Positions 1-9,406 of a DNA stretch of 64,000 bases are shown in pieces. The DNA is taken from the NCBI GenBank assembly GCA_026391455.1, contig JAPLEH010000001.1, positions 124,001 through 188,000 on the forward strand. The letters run 5' to 3'. Source of the stretch: Bacteroidota bacterium (GTDB lineage: Bacteria > Bacteroidota > Bacteroidia > Chitinophagales > Chitinophagaceae). The notes beneath the pieces were generated by a model. It was not told where the DNA came from. It made no database searches and was given only the letters and a program-made list of their open reading frames with translations. Within the stretch, counting starts at the first letter, position 1. Each line of letters begins with the position of its first letter. The position numbers were made by a program, and so were the translations under genes.

Positions 1-761
1 ACGAAATAAATTTTTGCCAGGAGTTTTATGCTGAACAAGCTATCCTCGATCCCCTGTATACCTACCGCGAACTCAGCCGTATTTCTCCAAACCCATTTTC
101 TGCATTATACCGGCTGAATGATAGCTGGTTGCTCTGCGCAAGTCCCGAACGCTATTTGCAGAAAAAAGGAAACCGGGTTTTATCACAGCCCATTAAAGGA
201 ACAGCTAAGCGATTCATTGCCGACCCGGCCATTGATGAAGCGAATAAGCGATCCCTCGCTGAAAGCGCCAAAGACCGTTCAGAAAACGTGATGGTGGTGG
301 ATTTGGTGCGTAATGACCTGGCGCGTATATGTAAAGAAGGAACGGTAAGGGTCGACGAACTGTATGGTATCTATTCTTTTCCGCAGGTACACCAGATGAT
401 CTCTACCATCAGTGGCGAATTACAGGATCAAATAACACCGGAAGCCATCATCCGGGCTACGTTCCCTATGGGATCAATGACCGGAGCGCCGAAAAAAAGA
501 GTGATGGAACTGATAGAAACGTACGAACAAAACAGGAGGGGTATTTTCTCTGGAGCGGTTGGCTATATCGATCCCAATGGCGATATGGATTTCAATGTAG
601 TAATACGGAGTATCCTTTATAATGCAGCATCAGCGTATGTTTCATTTCTGGCTGGTTCGGGCATCACCTACTACAGTGAACCGGAACACGAATGGGAAGA
701 GTGTCTGATGAAAGCCGCCGCGATGAAAAAAGTACTGGATAGTCCGGACCGGCTCATTTAG
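1..761 (+). CDS. pabB: Aminodeoxychorismate synthase component I, 3' part
   Basis: The reading frame is open from base 3 and has no start in the window, so the gene is cut by the left edge; about 252 residues of the C-terminal chorismate-binding domain remain. The enzyme aminates chorismate to 4-amino-4-deoxychorismate for folate synthesis. Visible family motifs are YEINFCQEF-like text at the edge, SPERYL, PIKGTAKR, GSMTGAPKKR and FSGAVGYIDPNGDMDFN. Anthranilate synthase component I (TrpE) is the main alternative, but the PIKGT motif and the YEINFCQEF stretch favour PabB. Its stop overlaps the 3' end of the convergent transglycosylase gene by 8 bp. Confidence 0.85.
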   Translation, partial: EINFCQEFYAEQAILDPLYTYRELSRISPNPFSALYRLNDSWLLCASPERYLQKKGNRVLSQPIKGTAKRFIADPAIDEANKRSLAESAKDRSENVMVVDLVRNDLARICKEGTVRVDELYGIYSFPQVHQMISTISGELQDQITPEAIIRATFPMGSMTGAPKKRVMELIETYEQNRRGIFSGAVGYIDPNGDMDFNVVIRSILYNAASAYVSFLAGSGITYYSEPEHEWEECLMKAAAMKKVLDSPDRLI

Positions 762-1821
762 TGCCGCCTGCATCATTGAGCAACAGCGCCATGCTTTCAT
801 CCAGTATCTGGTAGCGCTTTGCAATAAACGTATTCATTTTCTGTATAGGCAAACGAAGATCGTATTTGCCATTGAGCGATACCTGGTTATCGAAATTGGG
901 ATTATACCGGTTAAATGTTGCTGCGTCCATTTCAATATGCTTCAGGATGACTGCCGATTTAAAACGACCTGTAATAGGATAAGAAGTGGAGTTATTCATT
1001 TCCTCTTCCTGCAGCACCGCAGTATTATTCAGCATCAGGTCTTTCATTTCTTTGCGGGTCACGGTGGTAATGCCGCCTTCTCCTTCAAAAATATAATGGG
1101 TGCCGATGAATTTCTTTACATGGTTCATCGACTCATTCGGGAGATAATATTGTATGGCCCAAAAGTCTTTACTTCCGCCACCGAGCCGGATGGCCCTGTC
1201 CACATTGCCGGGGCCACCGTTATAGGCAGCCAGTACCAGCAGCCAGTCACCATATTTGGCATACAAGTCCGTAAGTAGCCGGGCAGCCGCATGGGTGCTT
1301 TTAAAATAATCCAGCCGCTCATCATGTCCACGCTGGATGCTTAGGCCGTATTGCTTCGCAGCAGCAGGCATAAAAGCCCAGGGACCGCAAGCACCTGCCC
1401 AGGAAATAGCATTGTACTTGAGACCCGACTCGATCACGGCCAGGTACTTCATTTCCTTGGGAACGCCATGCTGGGTGAGCACTTCGTCCATCATATCAAA
1501 ATAAGGCTTGGCCCATTTTTTCATGGATTCAAAGCCTTTTTTATTGCGGTTGATATAGTTTTCAACAAATGAAATGGCCATGGGATTCAAACGAGGGCTG
1601 GTAACACCATCTCCACCCATGGCAGTTTGAAAGAGATTCTTGAAGTCGGATTTGTTATCGTTCAGCGGCTCCGCTTTTACGATTGAATCTTTTTTGGTGG
1701 TAGTATCGTTGTACACAGCGGCGGAAGGACCCGTTTGCTGTTCAATACCACTTGCTTTGGAAACCTGGATCACCAGGAAGCCAACCACGCTTAATACGGA
1801 AATGTGTTTAATTTTTCTCAA
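754..1821 (-). CDS. Secreted lytic murein transglycosylase (MltD/SLT type)
   Basis: This 355-residue protein has an N-terminal signal segment (residues 1-24) and one SLT lysozyme-like domain at about residues 105-230. The catalytic glutamate is Glu131 in VIESGLKYN, followed by GACGPWAFMP and LAAYNGGPGN, the usual SLT blocks. It should cleave the MurNAc-GlcNAc bond of peptidoglycan in the periplasm with 1,6-anhydro products. No LysM repeat is recognisable in the C-terminal 100 residues, unlike MltD of enterobacteria. No ATG is available before residue 69, so the start is a TTG at 1821, 20 bp after gatA. It is probably cotranscribed with gatA. Confidence 0.85.
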   Translation of the reverse strand: MRKIKHISVLSVVGFLVIQVSKASGIEQQTGPSAAVYNDTTTKKDSIVKAEPLNDNKSDFKNLFQTAMGGDGVTSPRLNPMAISFVENYINRNKKGFESMKKWAKPYFDMMDEVLTQHGVPKEMKYLAVIESGLKYNAISWAGACGPWAFMPAAAKQYGLSIQRGHDERLDYFKSTHAAARLLTDLYAKYGDWLLVLAAYNGGPGNVDRAIRLGGGSKDFWAIQYYLPNESMNHVKKFIGTHYIFEGEGGITTVTRKEMKDLMLNNTAVLQEEEMNNSTSYPITGRFKSAVILKHIEMDAATFNRYNPNFDNQVSLNGKYDLRLPIQKMNTFIAKRYQILDESMALLLNDAGGTK

Positions 1822-1841
1822 ACTTGCTGATTTACAATCTG

Positions 1842-3278
1842 CTACACGCTTTTTGCCTGCAGCAGCAGGTTAGAAACCTGCAGCAAAGATACTTCATCAA
1901 ACCGGTTTGCCATCAACTGAAGGCCAAAAGGCATGCCGTTGGAATGTTGGAAAAGGGGTATGGAAATGGCGGGGCAACCCACCAGATTTGCCATAACGGT
2001 ATAGATATCAGCCAGGTACATGGCAATCGGGTCACCCATTTTCTCCCCGGTTTTGAAGGCAGTAACGGGGGAAGTGGGCATCATAATAAAATCATAAGAT
2101 TGAAAAATGGAGGCTGTTTTGGAGCAAAGAAGCTGCCTTACCTTTTGTGCCCGGGTAAAATACGCATCATAATATCCTGCGCTCAAAACAAAGGTGCCGA
2201 GCATGATCCGGCGCTTTACTTCAACGCCAAAACCCTCAGACCGGTTCTTTTTATAGAATTCAGTAAGCGAAAGATTCTTTTCCGGCGTGCGATAACCGTA
2301 TTTCACACCATCAAAACGGGCAAGATTAGATGATGCCTCAGCGGTGGTTAAAACATAATAAGCGGGCACGATGTATTCCAGCAGATCAAATGGCACTTCG
2401 TCTACCTGGTGCCCCTGTTGGCGCAGTTCATCGGCCTTTTCTTTTATGGCAGTACCGATTTCCGGGTCCAGCCCCGGGTGATTGAGCGCCGCATCGAAAA
2501 AGGCGAACCTGAACTTTCGCCCCGGCTCTAATTGTGTTGCATACGCGGGTACTGCTTTATCAGACACTGTGCTGTCGTATTCATCCGCACCTGCCATGAT
2601 TTCCAGCAGCAGGGCGATATCGGGAATTTGAGTGCCGAAAATGCCTATCTGGTCAAAGGAGGAGGCATAGGCAATGAGGCCATAACGGGATATCCTGCCA
2701 TACGAAGGTTTCAAACCGGTGATGCCACAAAAATCGGCTGGCTGACGCACAGATCCTCCGGTATCGGAGCCCAGAGAAAGCATGCAAAGACCGGCCTGAA
2801 CGGCTACCGCAGACCCGCCGGATGATCCTCCGGGTACACGTGTTTCGTCGAGCGCATTCAGTACGTTGCCATAGGCTGAGTTTTCATTGGTAGACCCCAT
2901 GGCAAATTCATCACAATTCAGATTACCGATGATAAGGGCTTCTTCGGCCAGTAGTCTTTCAACGGCTGTGGCGGAATAGATTGCAGTATACCCCTGGAGT
3001 ATACGTGAAGAGGCAGATACGCGGTGGTTTTTATAACAAAGTACATCTTTGATACCGATGATAACGCCATGCAGCCGGCCCATTTTACCGGTAGCCAATC
3101 GCTGCTCATCCAGCGCCCGGGCCCGGGTCAACATTTCTTCTGAATAAACGTCGATAAAAGCGTTGAGATGCTGTTTGTCGCTGATCTGTTGCAGGTAGTG
3201 TTCAGCAGCCTGTACACAGGTTGCATGACCTGCCCTCAATTGGGCATGGTATTGCTCAACAGAATGAAATTGGAACAA
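1842..3278 (-). CDS. gatA: Asp-tRNA(Asn)/Glu-tRNA(Gln) amidotransferase subunit A
   Basis: GatA is the glutaminase subunit of GatCAB, which converts Glu-tRNA(Gln) or Asp-tRNA(Asn) to the cognate amide in the cytoplasm. The 478-residue length is normal. The amidase-signature triad is visible: Lys77 (GIKDVL), cis-Ser152 (PGGSSGGSA) and nucleophile Ser176 (SDTGGSVRQP). The start is TTG at 3278, giving MFQFHSVEQY, the form usual in this family. gatC lies about 11 kb away at 14505 and gatB is not in the window, so the complex is encoded at dispersed loci. Confidence 0.95.
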   Translation of the reverse strand: MFQFHSVEQYHAQLRAGHATCVQAAEHYLQQISDKQHLNAFIDVYSEEMLTRARALDEQRLATGKMGRLHGVIIGIKDVLCYKNHRVSASSRILQGYTAIYSATAVERLLAEEALIIGNLNCDEFAMGSTNENSAYGNVLNALDETRVPGGSSGGSAVAVQAGLCMLSLGSDTGGSVRQPADFCGITGLKPSYGRISRYGLIAYASSFDQIGIFGTQIPDIALLLEIMAGADEYDSTVSDKAVPAYATQLEPGRKFRFAFFDAALNHPGLDPEIGTAIKEKADELRQQGHQVDEVPFDLLEYIVPAYYVLTTAEASSNLARFDGVKYGYRTPEKNLSLTEFYKKNRSEGFGVEVKRRIMLGTFVLSAGYYDAYFTRAQKVRQLLCSKTASIFQSYDFIMMPTSPVTAFKTGEKMGDPIAMYLADIYTVMANLVGCPAISIPLFQHSNGMPFGLQLMANRFDEVSLLQVSNLLLQAKSV

Positions 3279-3318
3279 ATGAGAATGCCGTTTGGGTTAT
3301 AGAAGTTAAGATGAAAGA

Positions 3319-3528
3319 TTACTCTTTTACGGAGTTTTTAACATCCGAAGTACTTTCTTCGATTTCCTTTTTTACATTGCTCTTGGCATCGTTGAATTCA
3401 CGAACGCCTTTACCCAATCCGCGCATCAGCTCAGGTATTTTACGACCACCAAACAACAGCAGAACGATCACGAGAATGATGATGATCTCGTTGGTGCCCA
3501 GCATACCCAACAGTACAGGATAAATCAT
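3319..3528 (-). CDS. tatA: Twin-arginine translocase subunit TatA/E
   Basis: This is a 69-residue protein with one hydrophobic helix ([14 protein letters not shown]) directly followed by the diagnostic [20 protein letters not shown] amphipathic helix and an acidic, lysine-rich tail. TatA multimers form the pore that exports folded proteins bearing twin-arginine signals. I chose the ATG at 3528; another ATG at 3504 (MLGTNE) would match the shortest Bacteroidota homologues. No tatC is nearby. The ygiD-like protein at 43261 has an RK-type signal that could use this route (inference). Confidence 0.9.
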   Translation of the reverse strand: MIYPVLLGMLGTNEIIIILVIVLLLFGGRKIPELMRGLGKGVREFNDAKSNVKKEIEESTSDVKNSVKE

Positions 3529-3607
3529 AATTATGAAATTAGATAACAAAGATACTAAGTGGCGAAAATAAAATAATTATTAATTGGCCAAATACCGGTA
3601 AATAATG

Positions 3608-3634
3608 AAAAAGCCCCGCTGAATGGCAGGGCTT
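3608..3634 (-). terminator. Intrinsic terminator of rplS
   Basis: A 9-bp hairpin (3611-3619 with 3626-3634, one G-U pair, 6-nt loop) is followed on the minus strand by a short U run. It sits about 20 bp beyond the rplS stop codon. Confidence 0.75.
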
Positions 3635-3654
3635 TCACTATAATACGGTCAAAC

Positions 3655-4023
3655 TTATTTTGCGATTTCAGCAACAGCCTGGCGTTTTTCACGAATACGG
3701 GCGCTTTTACCACTGCGGCTGCGTTGGTAGAACAATTTGGCACGACGTACGTGACCGGTTTTGTTCAGCTCGATTGAATCGATATTGGGAGAGTAAAAAG
3801 GGAATACCCTTTCCACACCCACGCCATCAGAGATTTTACGAACGGTAAAGCTGGCAGTAGCGCCATTGCCTTGTTTCTTGATCACATCGCCTTTAAAAGA
3901 CTGGATCCTTTCTTTGTTACCTTCAATGATTTTATAGTTCACAGTGATATTATCACCGGGTTTGAAAGCCGGAAAGTCTTTCTTAGATGACATCTGCCCG
4001 TGTACGTAGTCTATAGCGTTCAT
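3655..4023 (-). CDS. rplS: 50S ribosomal protein L19
   Basis: The 122-residue product starts at the ATG at 4023 ([10 protein letters not shown]). It has the L19 blocks [37 protein letters not shown] and a basic C-terminus with RAKLFYQR. L19 lies at the 30S-50S interface of the ribosome. It is a single-gene unit: a promoter immediately upstream (4045-4075) and a terminator downstream (3608-3634). An upstream extension to 4047 is possible but would overlap that promoter, so it is unlikely. Confidence 0.97.
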   Translation of the reverse strand: MNAIDYVHGQMSSKKDFPAFKPGDNITVNYKIIEGNKERIQSFKGDVIKKQGNGATASFTVRKISDGVGVERVFPFYSPNIDSIELNKTGHVRRAKLFYQRSRSGKSARIREKRQAVAEIAK

Positions 4024-4044
4024 AATCCTGATTTTTAGGGACGG

Positions 4045-4075
4045 CAAAGGTAACGCCGCAACCCGGAAATACCAA
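4045..4075 (-). promoter_or_regulatory. Bacteroidota-type promoter of rplS
   Basis: On the minus strand TTG (4073-4075) is followed after 20 nt by TACCTTTG (4045-4052), matching the Bacteroidota consensus TTG / TAnnTTTG. A start about 7 nt downstream would leave a leader of roughly 15 nt before the rplS ATG. Confidence 0.6.
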
Positions 4076-4082
4076 ATATAAA

Positions 4083-4124
4083 AATCCCAAATTCCGGCTT
4101 TACAGCCTTTAAGAATTTGGGATT
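4083..4124 (-). terminator. Intrinsic terminator of rny
   Basis: A perfect 12-bp stem (4083-4094 with 4113-4124) encloses an 18-nt loop containing a smaller GGCT/AGCC hairpin. On the minus strand it is followed by TTTTT. It lies 26 bp beyond the rny stop. Confidence 0.8.
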
Positions 4125-4149
4125 AGCTAGTTACTTGTTTTTTAATGCC

Positions 4150-5715
4150 TTAGCGGGCTACATTCACCGCCCTCTTTTCCCGTATCACTGTTACTTTTAT
4201 CTGTCCGGGGAAGGTCATTTCGGTCTGAATTTTTTGCGCGATCTCAAAGGAGAGTTTATCGGACTCCTGATCGGTCACTTTATCGGCTTCCACAATCACC
4301 CGCAGTTCACGGCCAGCCTGAATTGCATAGGCTTTTTCCACACCGGAATAAGCCATGGCCAGGTTTTCCAGGTCTTTGATTCGCTGCAGGTATTGCTGCA
4401 TGATCTCGCGACGGGCTCCGGGTCTTGCACCACTAATAGCATCACAGGCTTGTACGATAGGAGAAATAACATATTGCATTTCCGCTTCATCGTGGTGAGC
4501 GGCAATGGCATTGACCACCGCAGGGTTTTCGCCATATTTTTCAGCGAGCTTGGCACCCAATAATGCGTGGCTGAGTTCACTTTCTTCATCGGGTACTTTA
4601 CCAATATCATGTAAGAGACCGGCTCGTTTGGCCAGTTTGGCATTCAATCCCAATTCGGCCGCCATGGTAGCGCAAAGGTTCGCTGTTTCCCGGCTGTGCA
4701 TCAGCAGGTTTTGGCCATAGGAAGAACGGAAGCGCATACGCCCTACCATTCTTACCAGTTCTTTATGCAGACCATGTATCCCGAGTTCGATCACAGTGCG
4801 TTCGCCGATCTCCATTACCTGTTCTTCAATTTGTTTTTTTGTTTTTTCCACCACTTCTTCAATACGGGCCGGGTGTATACGTCCATCGGTTACCAGGCGC
4901 TGTAAGCTGAGACGCGCTATTTCACGGCGAAGCGGGTCAAAAGAAGAAAGCAGGATCGCTTCCGGAGTATCATCCACGATCAGATCCACACCCGTAGCGG
5001 CTTCTATGGCACGGATATTCCGTCCCTCACGGCCAATGATCTGGCCCTTGATCTCATCGCTTTCGAGATTGAATACGGTGATGGAATTCTCAATGGCCTG
5101 TTCGGCTGCTGTACGCTGGATTGTTTGAATCACAATCTTACGGGCTTCTTTACCAGCTTTCAGCTTGGCATCTTCAATAATCTCCTGCTGAAGGGCCAGG
5201 GCTTTGGTATGTGCCTCATTTTTCAGGCTTTCGATCAGTTGTGATTTGGCCTCTTCGGCTGACAGGTTGGCGATCTTTTCCAGGCGGCGGATATGCTCTT
5301 CCTGGTGTTTTTCCAGCTCTGTGCGTTTTACATTTACCAGCTCAATCTGGCGGTTGAGGTTTTCTTTGATCGCCTCATTTTCCTTGATCTGCTTTTCGAG
5401 GTTGCCCTCTTTCTGGTTAATGCTTTGCTCTTTCTGGCGGACACGGTTTTCCGTATCGTTGATCTTCTTATTTTTTTCGAGGAGTTCGCGGTCGTGTGCT
5501 GACTTCAATTGTACAAACTTCTCCTTCGCCTCCAGTTCTTTTTCTTTCCGGATAGTTTCAGCTCTCAGTTCAGCTTCTTTCAGTATCGTTTGTGATTGCA
5601 GCTCAGCGTCTTCTACTTGTTTTCGGGTGTTTTTCGCGAAGATGAATTTACCCAGTATGATGCCCGCAATAAGGCCCACTGCGCCAATGATGACAGGTAA
5701 TATAGTCGAATCCAT
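4150..5715 (-). CDS. rny: Ribonuclease Y
   Basis: This 521-residue membrane-anchored endoribonuclease initiates mRNA decay. Order of parts: an N-terminal transmembrane helix (residues about 5-26), a long charged coiled coil (30-200), a KH RNA-binding domain with the GxxG loop in [12 protein letters not shown] (226-237), and an HD phosphohydrolase domain with His369-Asp370 in GLLHDIGK. Length and order are typical. The gene is monocistronic with a hairpin terminator at 4083-4124 and lies downstream of zapA on the same strand, separated by about 200 bp. Confidence 0.96.
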   Translation of the reverse strand: MDSTILPVIIGAVGLIAGIILGKFIFAKNTRKQVEDAELQSQTILKEAELRAETIRKEKELEAKEKFVQLKSAHDRELLEKNKKINDTENRVRQKEQSINQKEGNLEKQIKENEAIKENLNRQIELVNVKRTELEKHQEEHIRRLEKIANLSAEEAKSQLIESLKNEAHTKALALQQEIIEDAKLKAGKEARKIVIQTIQRTAAEQAIENSITVFNLESDEIKGQIIGREGRNIRAIEAATGVDLIVDDTPEAILLSSFDPLRREIARLSLQRLVTDGRIHPARIEEVVEKTKKQIEEQVMEIGERTVIELGIHGLHKELVRMVGRMRFRSSYGQNLLMHSRETANLCATMAAELGLNAKLAKRAGLLHDIGKVPDEESELSHALLGAKLAEKYGENPAVVNAIAAHHDEAEMQYVISPIVQACDAISGARPGARREIMQQYLQRIKDLENLAMAYSGVEKAYAIQAGRELRVIVEADKVTDQESDKLSFEIAQKIQTEMTFPGQIKVTVIREKRAVNVAR

Positions 5716-5860
5716 GAATGTTTTTATTTAATTGTTTCATAATGCAAACCCCGTTTGAAATTGGCCAAACGGGCCATTTGTCTGTATGTTCCCGCAAAAA
5801 GCAGGATAATTAGCGAAGATACAAAACGTTAGCTAATGAATGAAATCGGGAAAAAGGTTT

Positions 5861-5882
5861 CCGGGCCTGTGTTTCAGCCCGG
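5861..5882 (-). terminator. Possible terminator downstream of zapA
   Basis: An inverted repeat CCGGGC/GCCCGG with a 10-nt loop is followed on the minus strand by a T-rich stretch. It lies 31 bp past the zapA stop. The stem is short, so this is a tentative call. Confidence 0.4.
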
Positions 5883-5913
5883 AGTGGGAAAGGGATTTCC
5901 GGCGTAAATGGCC

Positions 5914-6207
5914 TTACTGGGCGTCCAGGTGTTCGTCGAGCAGGGCTTCCAGGAGGTTCAGTTGCTGCAGTTGAGCCCCGGCATTGCCGTTGTCTTCGGT
6001 TGTAAGCTGCTGTTCGGTGGCATACCAGATCATTACCATGGCGATATAGTCTTGCATGTCCTTTCCGGCAAACTGGGTTTTGAATTCAATGATCTTTTCA
6101 TTGATGGTCTTAAGACTGCGTCGCACCATTTCTTCATCGGAAGGGCTGATCTTGATCCGGTAAGTGCGGTCGCCGATAAGGGCAGAAATTGGAATTAATT
6201 CACTCAT
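5914..6207 (-). CDS. zapA: Cell division protein ZapA
   Basis: This small protein (97 residues) begins with the ZapA-type segment ISALIGDRTYRIKISPSDEE, followed by a long helix. ZapA binds FtsZ and crosslinks its protofilaments at midcell. The assignment rests on fold-typical length, the N-terminal pattern of a short beta hairpin and a polar helix, and its conserved position between pheT and rny. An unrelated coiled-coil gene at 6586, on the same strand upstream, could encode its partner (inference). Confidence 0.8.
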   Translation of the reverse strand: MSELIPISALIGDRTYRIKISPSDEEMVRRSLKTINEKIIEFKTQFAGKDMQDYIAMVMIWYATEQQLTTEDNGNAGAQLQQLNLLEALLDEHLDAQ

Positions 6208-6328
6208 TTTCTTGCATTTTTCGTAATCTATTTACTACTTTAGCCGACTAAAACTAAGTACCCCCTGAAAGCGAGTAGGTGTAAGGTCACAAACTGTGAA
6301 ACGATAACAGCCAAAACGTTTTCTGATT

Positions 6329-6583
6329 ATGTTCGCCAAAATCAAATCATCAATATTTATTGATGCGCTTCAACTTCAGCTCTCCACCCCTGCAGGCAGT
6401 TGCCTTCGCGGTGTATTAAAAGATGATACCGGCAGTGTATGCCGCACCATCGAAAAGAACACTATTTCCGCATCAGAAGTCATTACCTGGAATGGACTCA
6501 ATGATCTGCCTTATGGCCGGTATACGTTGGAACTGAGCCAGGGCGAAGATCTGCTTCGTTTGAATCTGGTAAAACGTATCTGA
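6329..6583 (+). CDS. Small hypothetical protein with FlgD-like C-terminal segment
   Basis: I do not recognise this 84-residue protein. It has no signal peptide or membrane helix. The second half (VITWNGLNDLPYGRYTLELS) resembles the W-G-x(n)-G-x-Y-x-L pattern of FlgD-type or sorting-associated beta sandwiches, where a W-N-G turn precedes a G-x-Y strand. It is transcribed divergently from zapA and convergently with the coiled-coil gene, whose stop lies only 3 bp away. Its length and regular codon use suggest a real gene, but no function is proposed. Confidence 0.55.
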   Translation: MFAKIKSSIFIDALQLQLSTPAGSCLRGVLKDDTGSVCRTIEKNTISASEVITWNGLNDLPYGRYTLELSQGEDLLRLNLVKRI

Positions 6584-6585
6584 AC

Positions 6586-6873
6586 TTATTCTCCCAGCAT
6601 CGCAATACAACGATCTATTTCCTTCAGGTAAGCGGTAAGCCGTTTTTCCAATTCTCTTTTATCGGCTTCTTTCATTTCGCCTGTATTCAGTTTCAGAATA
6701 CTGATCTGTTGTTTCAATTCGTCTGCTGCCTGTTGTTGTTCCTGCATCTTTTTATGCGCAGCATCCAGTTCCTCTTTCAGTTTTCTATTTTCTTTACGCA
6801 CAGTACTGTGTTGCTTCAGCAACAGCCGGAGTTTATCCTGAATTCTTTTCCATTGTTGTTCGGTCGTACTCAT
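6586..6873 (-). CDS. Coiled-coil protein, ZapB-like position
   Basis: The 95-residue product is almost wholly a charged coiled coil (LRLLLKQHSTVRKENRKLKE and on through residue 60) with no membrane segment. The ATG at 6873 overlaps the pheT stop as ATGA, implying translational coupling. It lies between pheT and zapA on the same strand, which suggests a division-related role like that of ZapB, also a small coiled coil that binds ZapA. The sequence alone does not establish this; a structural role unrelated to division is possible. Confidence 0.7.
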   Translation of the reverse strand: MSTTEQQWKRIQDKLRLLLKQHSTVRKENRKLKEELDAAHKKMQEQQQAADELKQQISILKLNTGEMKEADKRELEKRLTAYLKEIDRCIAMLGE

Positions 6874-9305
6874 TTGCGTATTTCTGCCTGTACATCTTTT
6901 TCGAGCGCGGTCATGATCCGCCCCATCCATCCATCGATCTCTTTATCCGTAAGCGTTTTTTCATCATCAAGGAACGTAAAACTAACGGCCATCGATTTTT
7001 TCCCTGCTCCCAGTTTGTCACTCTCGAAGATATCAAACAGCTGTATGTTCGTTAATTTGTTCAGCTTTAATTTTTGAACCGTTTGCTGCACCTGTTCCCA
7101 GGCCAGTTCTTTTGCCACCACCAATGCCAGGTCGCGCTGTACGGATGGATAACGGGGTAATTCAGTTACTTTATTGGTTTGCTCACCCGCGAGTTGCACC
7201 AGTTGGGCCCAGTTGAAGCCGGCAAAATAGACCGGCTGTTTGATACCGAATTTGGTGAGCAGTTTTTTGTTTACTTCGCCCGCACCGGCTATTACCTGGT
7301 TGTTTAGTTTATACACGATATGATTATCCAGTTTTACTACCGGTTGTACTTCTATAGAATCGGGTCGTATACCCAGCAGGGTCAGTACCGCCTCTACGGT
7401 TCCTTTCAGTGTATAAAAATCGGCGGCCACTGCTTTCTGTTTCCAGTTGTCTTCACTGTTATTGCCGGTTATAACCACGCATAATTTTTCACTTTCCGTG
7501 TACTTGCCGGGTCCCGATGTGGCATAGGCTTTTCCAAATTCAAACAGGCGAAGCGATTGATTCCGGTGATTCAGGTTATGGGCCACCACTTCTAATGCCG
7601 TTTCGAAAAGAGAGTTACGAAGTATATTCAGTTCAGCGCTGAGGCTATTGGTCATTTTTACCATTCCAGCCAGCTCTTCTTCTGTAAAATAAGCGGCATT
7701 GGTAATGGAGTTGGTCATCATTTCACAAAAGCCCTGACCCGCCAGGTAATTGGCTGTTTTTTCCCGCAATACTTCCGTGGAATAATTATCTTCCACCGAA
7801 GGGGTGATGGTAATGGCATCCGGTATTTCGATATTATCGAGCCCGTCGATGCGTACGATCTCTTCCACCAGATCGGCTGGCAGGCTGATATCGGGTTTAT
7901 GGTAGGGTACGGTTACACGCAATTCATCGATCCCTTCTTTGGCTACCTCAAAGCCCAGACTGCGCAATATATCTTTCACTGCATCGGGGTGATAATTCTT
8001 TCCACTCAGCTTTTTGATAAAATGCCATTTGACGGCCACTTCCATTTTGGGTTTGGGGGCCGGATAAATATCAACGATATCAGAAGCCAGTTCACCACCG
8101 GCAATTTCTTTAATGAGCATGGCAGCCCTTTTCAATACTTGTACCGTATTGGAAATATCAGTTCCTTTCTCAAAGCGTGTTGCAGCATCGGTACGTAAAC
8201 CATGCCGGAAGGAGGTTTTACGAAGTGTAATACCATCGAAGCAGGCACTCTCTAAAAATATATTGCGGGTATCATGGGTAACGCCGCTATGAAGCCCGCC
8301 AAATACACCGGCAATGCACATCCCTTCCTGCTCGTCGCAGATCATGAGGTCTTCGGCGCTCAATTTTCTTTCTTTTTCATCGAGGGTTATAAAGGGTGTT
8401 CCTTCCGGTAAATTTTTTACCACTACTTTCTTACAGGCAATTTTATCTGCATCAAATGCATGCAGGGGCTGACCTGTCTCGTGCTGAATGAAGTTGGTAA
8501 TGTCAACGATATTATTGATTGGCCGGAGACCAATCGCTTTTAATTTTTGTTGCAGCCATTTGGGTGATTCCTGTATGGTAACATTGGCCAGGCTGATACC
8601 CGAATACCGGGGACAAGCGGTTGCGTTCTCTACCTGTACCGTAACGGGCAGGGATTGATTATCTGCTTTAAAACCGTTGGTGGAGGGAAGTTTGGGGCGG
8701 ATATCTTTTTTGTCGTGATGACAGAGATAAGCACATACATCCCTGGCCACTCCCCAATGGCTCATAGCGTCCATGCGGTTGGGGGTAAGGCCGATTTCAT
8801 AAATAATATCGGTATAGGGTTGAAAATAATCTGCTGCTGGTGTTCCGGGCTTCAGGTCCTCCGGCAATACCATGATGCCTGCATGGGATGTGCCCATCCC
8901 GATCTCGTCTTCAGCACAGATCATACCGTGGCTTTCCACACTTCGGATCTTCGCCACTTTCATCGTAAGCGGATCGCCCGTAACGGGATAAATGGTCGCA
9001 CCAACGGGTGCCACCACCACTTTTTGTCCTGCGGCCACATTGGGAGCCCCGCATACGATCTGCAGGGGTTCTGCGCCGCCGGTATTTACTTTAGTGAGCG
9101 TGAGTTTATCTGCATTGGGATGTTTCTCTGTACTGAGTACCTCGCCGATCACGAGTCCTTTTAATCCGCCTTTTATTTCTTCATACGCCTGCATGCTCTC
9201 CACTTCCAATCCTACGGAAGTAAGTATGCGGCTGAGACGTTCGGGGTCTACTGTTGAATCGCCGCCGGGCAGGTATTCACAAAGCCATTTGTAAGAGATC
9301 GTCAT
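6870..9305 (-). CDS. pheT: Phenylalanine-tRNA ligase beta subunit
   Basis: This 811-residue subunit of the (alpha-beta)2 synthetase has the normal domain order: an N-terminal EMAP-like tRNA-binding domain (about 40-155, with KHPNADKLTLTKVN), B3/B4 editing domain, B5 repeat, a catalytic-like core and a C-terminal ferredoxin-fold anticodon-binding domain (RYPSVQRDLALVV). It charges tRNA(Phe) and edits Tyr-tRNA(Phe). pheS is not in the window. The stop overlaps the start of the downstream coiled-coil gene. Confidence 0.97.
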   Translation of the reverse strand: MTISYKWLCEYLPGGDSTVDPERLSRILTSVGLEVESMQAYEEIKGGLKGLVIGEVLSTEKHPNADKLTLTKVNTGGAEPLQIVCGAPNVAAGQKVVVAPVGATIYPVTGDPLTMKVAKIRSVESHGMICAEDEIGMGTSHAGIMVLPEDLKPGTPAADYFQPYTDIIYEIGLTPNRMDAMSHWGVARDVCAYLCHHDKKDIRPKLPSTNGFKADNQSLPVTVQVENATACPRYSGISLANVTIQESPKWLQQKLKAIGLRPINNIVDITNFIQHETGQPLHAFDADKIACKKVVVKNLPEGTPFITLDEKERKLSAEDLMICDEQEGMCIAGVFGGLHSGVTHDTRNIFLESACFDGITLRKTSFRHGLRTDAATRFEKGTDISNTVQVLKRAAMLIKEIAGGELASDIVDIYPAPKPKMEVAVKWHFIKKLSGKNYHPDAVKDILRSLGFEVAKEGIDELRVTVPYHKPDISLPADLVEEIVRIDGLDNIEIPDAITITPSVEDNYSTEVLREKTANYLAGQGFCEMMTNSITNAAYFTEEELAGMVKMTNSLSAELNILRNSLFETALEVVAHNLNHRNQSLRLFEFGKAYATSGPGKYTESEKLCVVITGNNSEDNWKQKAVAADFYTLKGTVEAVLTLLGIRPDSIEVQPVVKLDNHIVYKLNNQVIAGAGEVNKKLLTKFGIKQPVYFAGFNWAQLVQLAGEQTNKVTELPRYPSVQRDLALVVAKELAWEQVQQTVQKLKLNKLTNIQLFDIFESDKLGAGKKSMAVSFTFLDDEKTLTDKEIDGWMGRIMTALEKDVQAEIRK

Positions 9306-9406
9306 GTCCTGTAACTTCTTTTAATATCTGCGAAGATAAAGGAAACTGTTTTCCGGATGTTTGTCCCTTCCTTACAGAGGTGCTAAATTGCAGGCAAAGA
9401 ACTGCC

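Noticed and set aside
6287-6299. CRP-type binding site TCACA-n3-TGTGA
   Set aside because: The arms are in the reverse order and spacing compared with the CRP consensus TGTGA-n6-TCACA, and no CRP-regulated context is visible; a small hairpin is the simpler reading.
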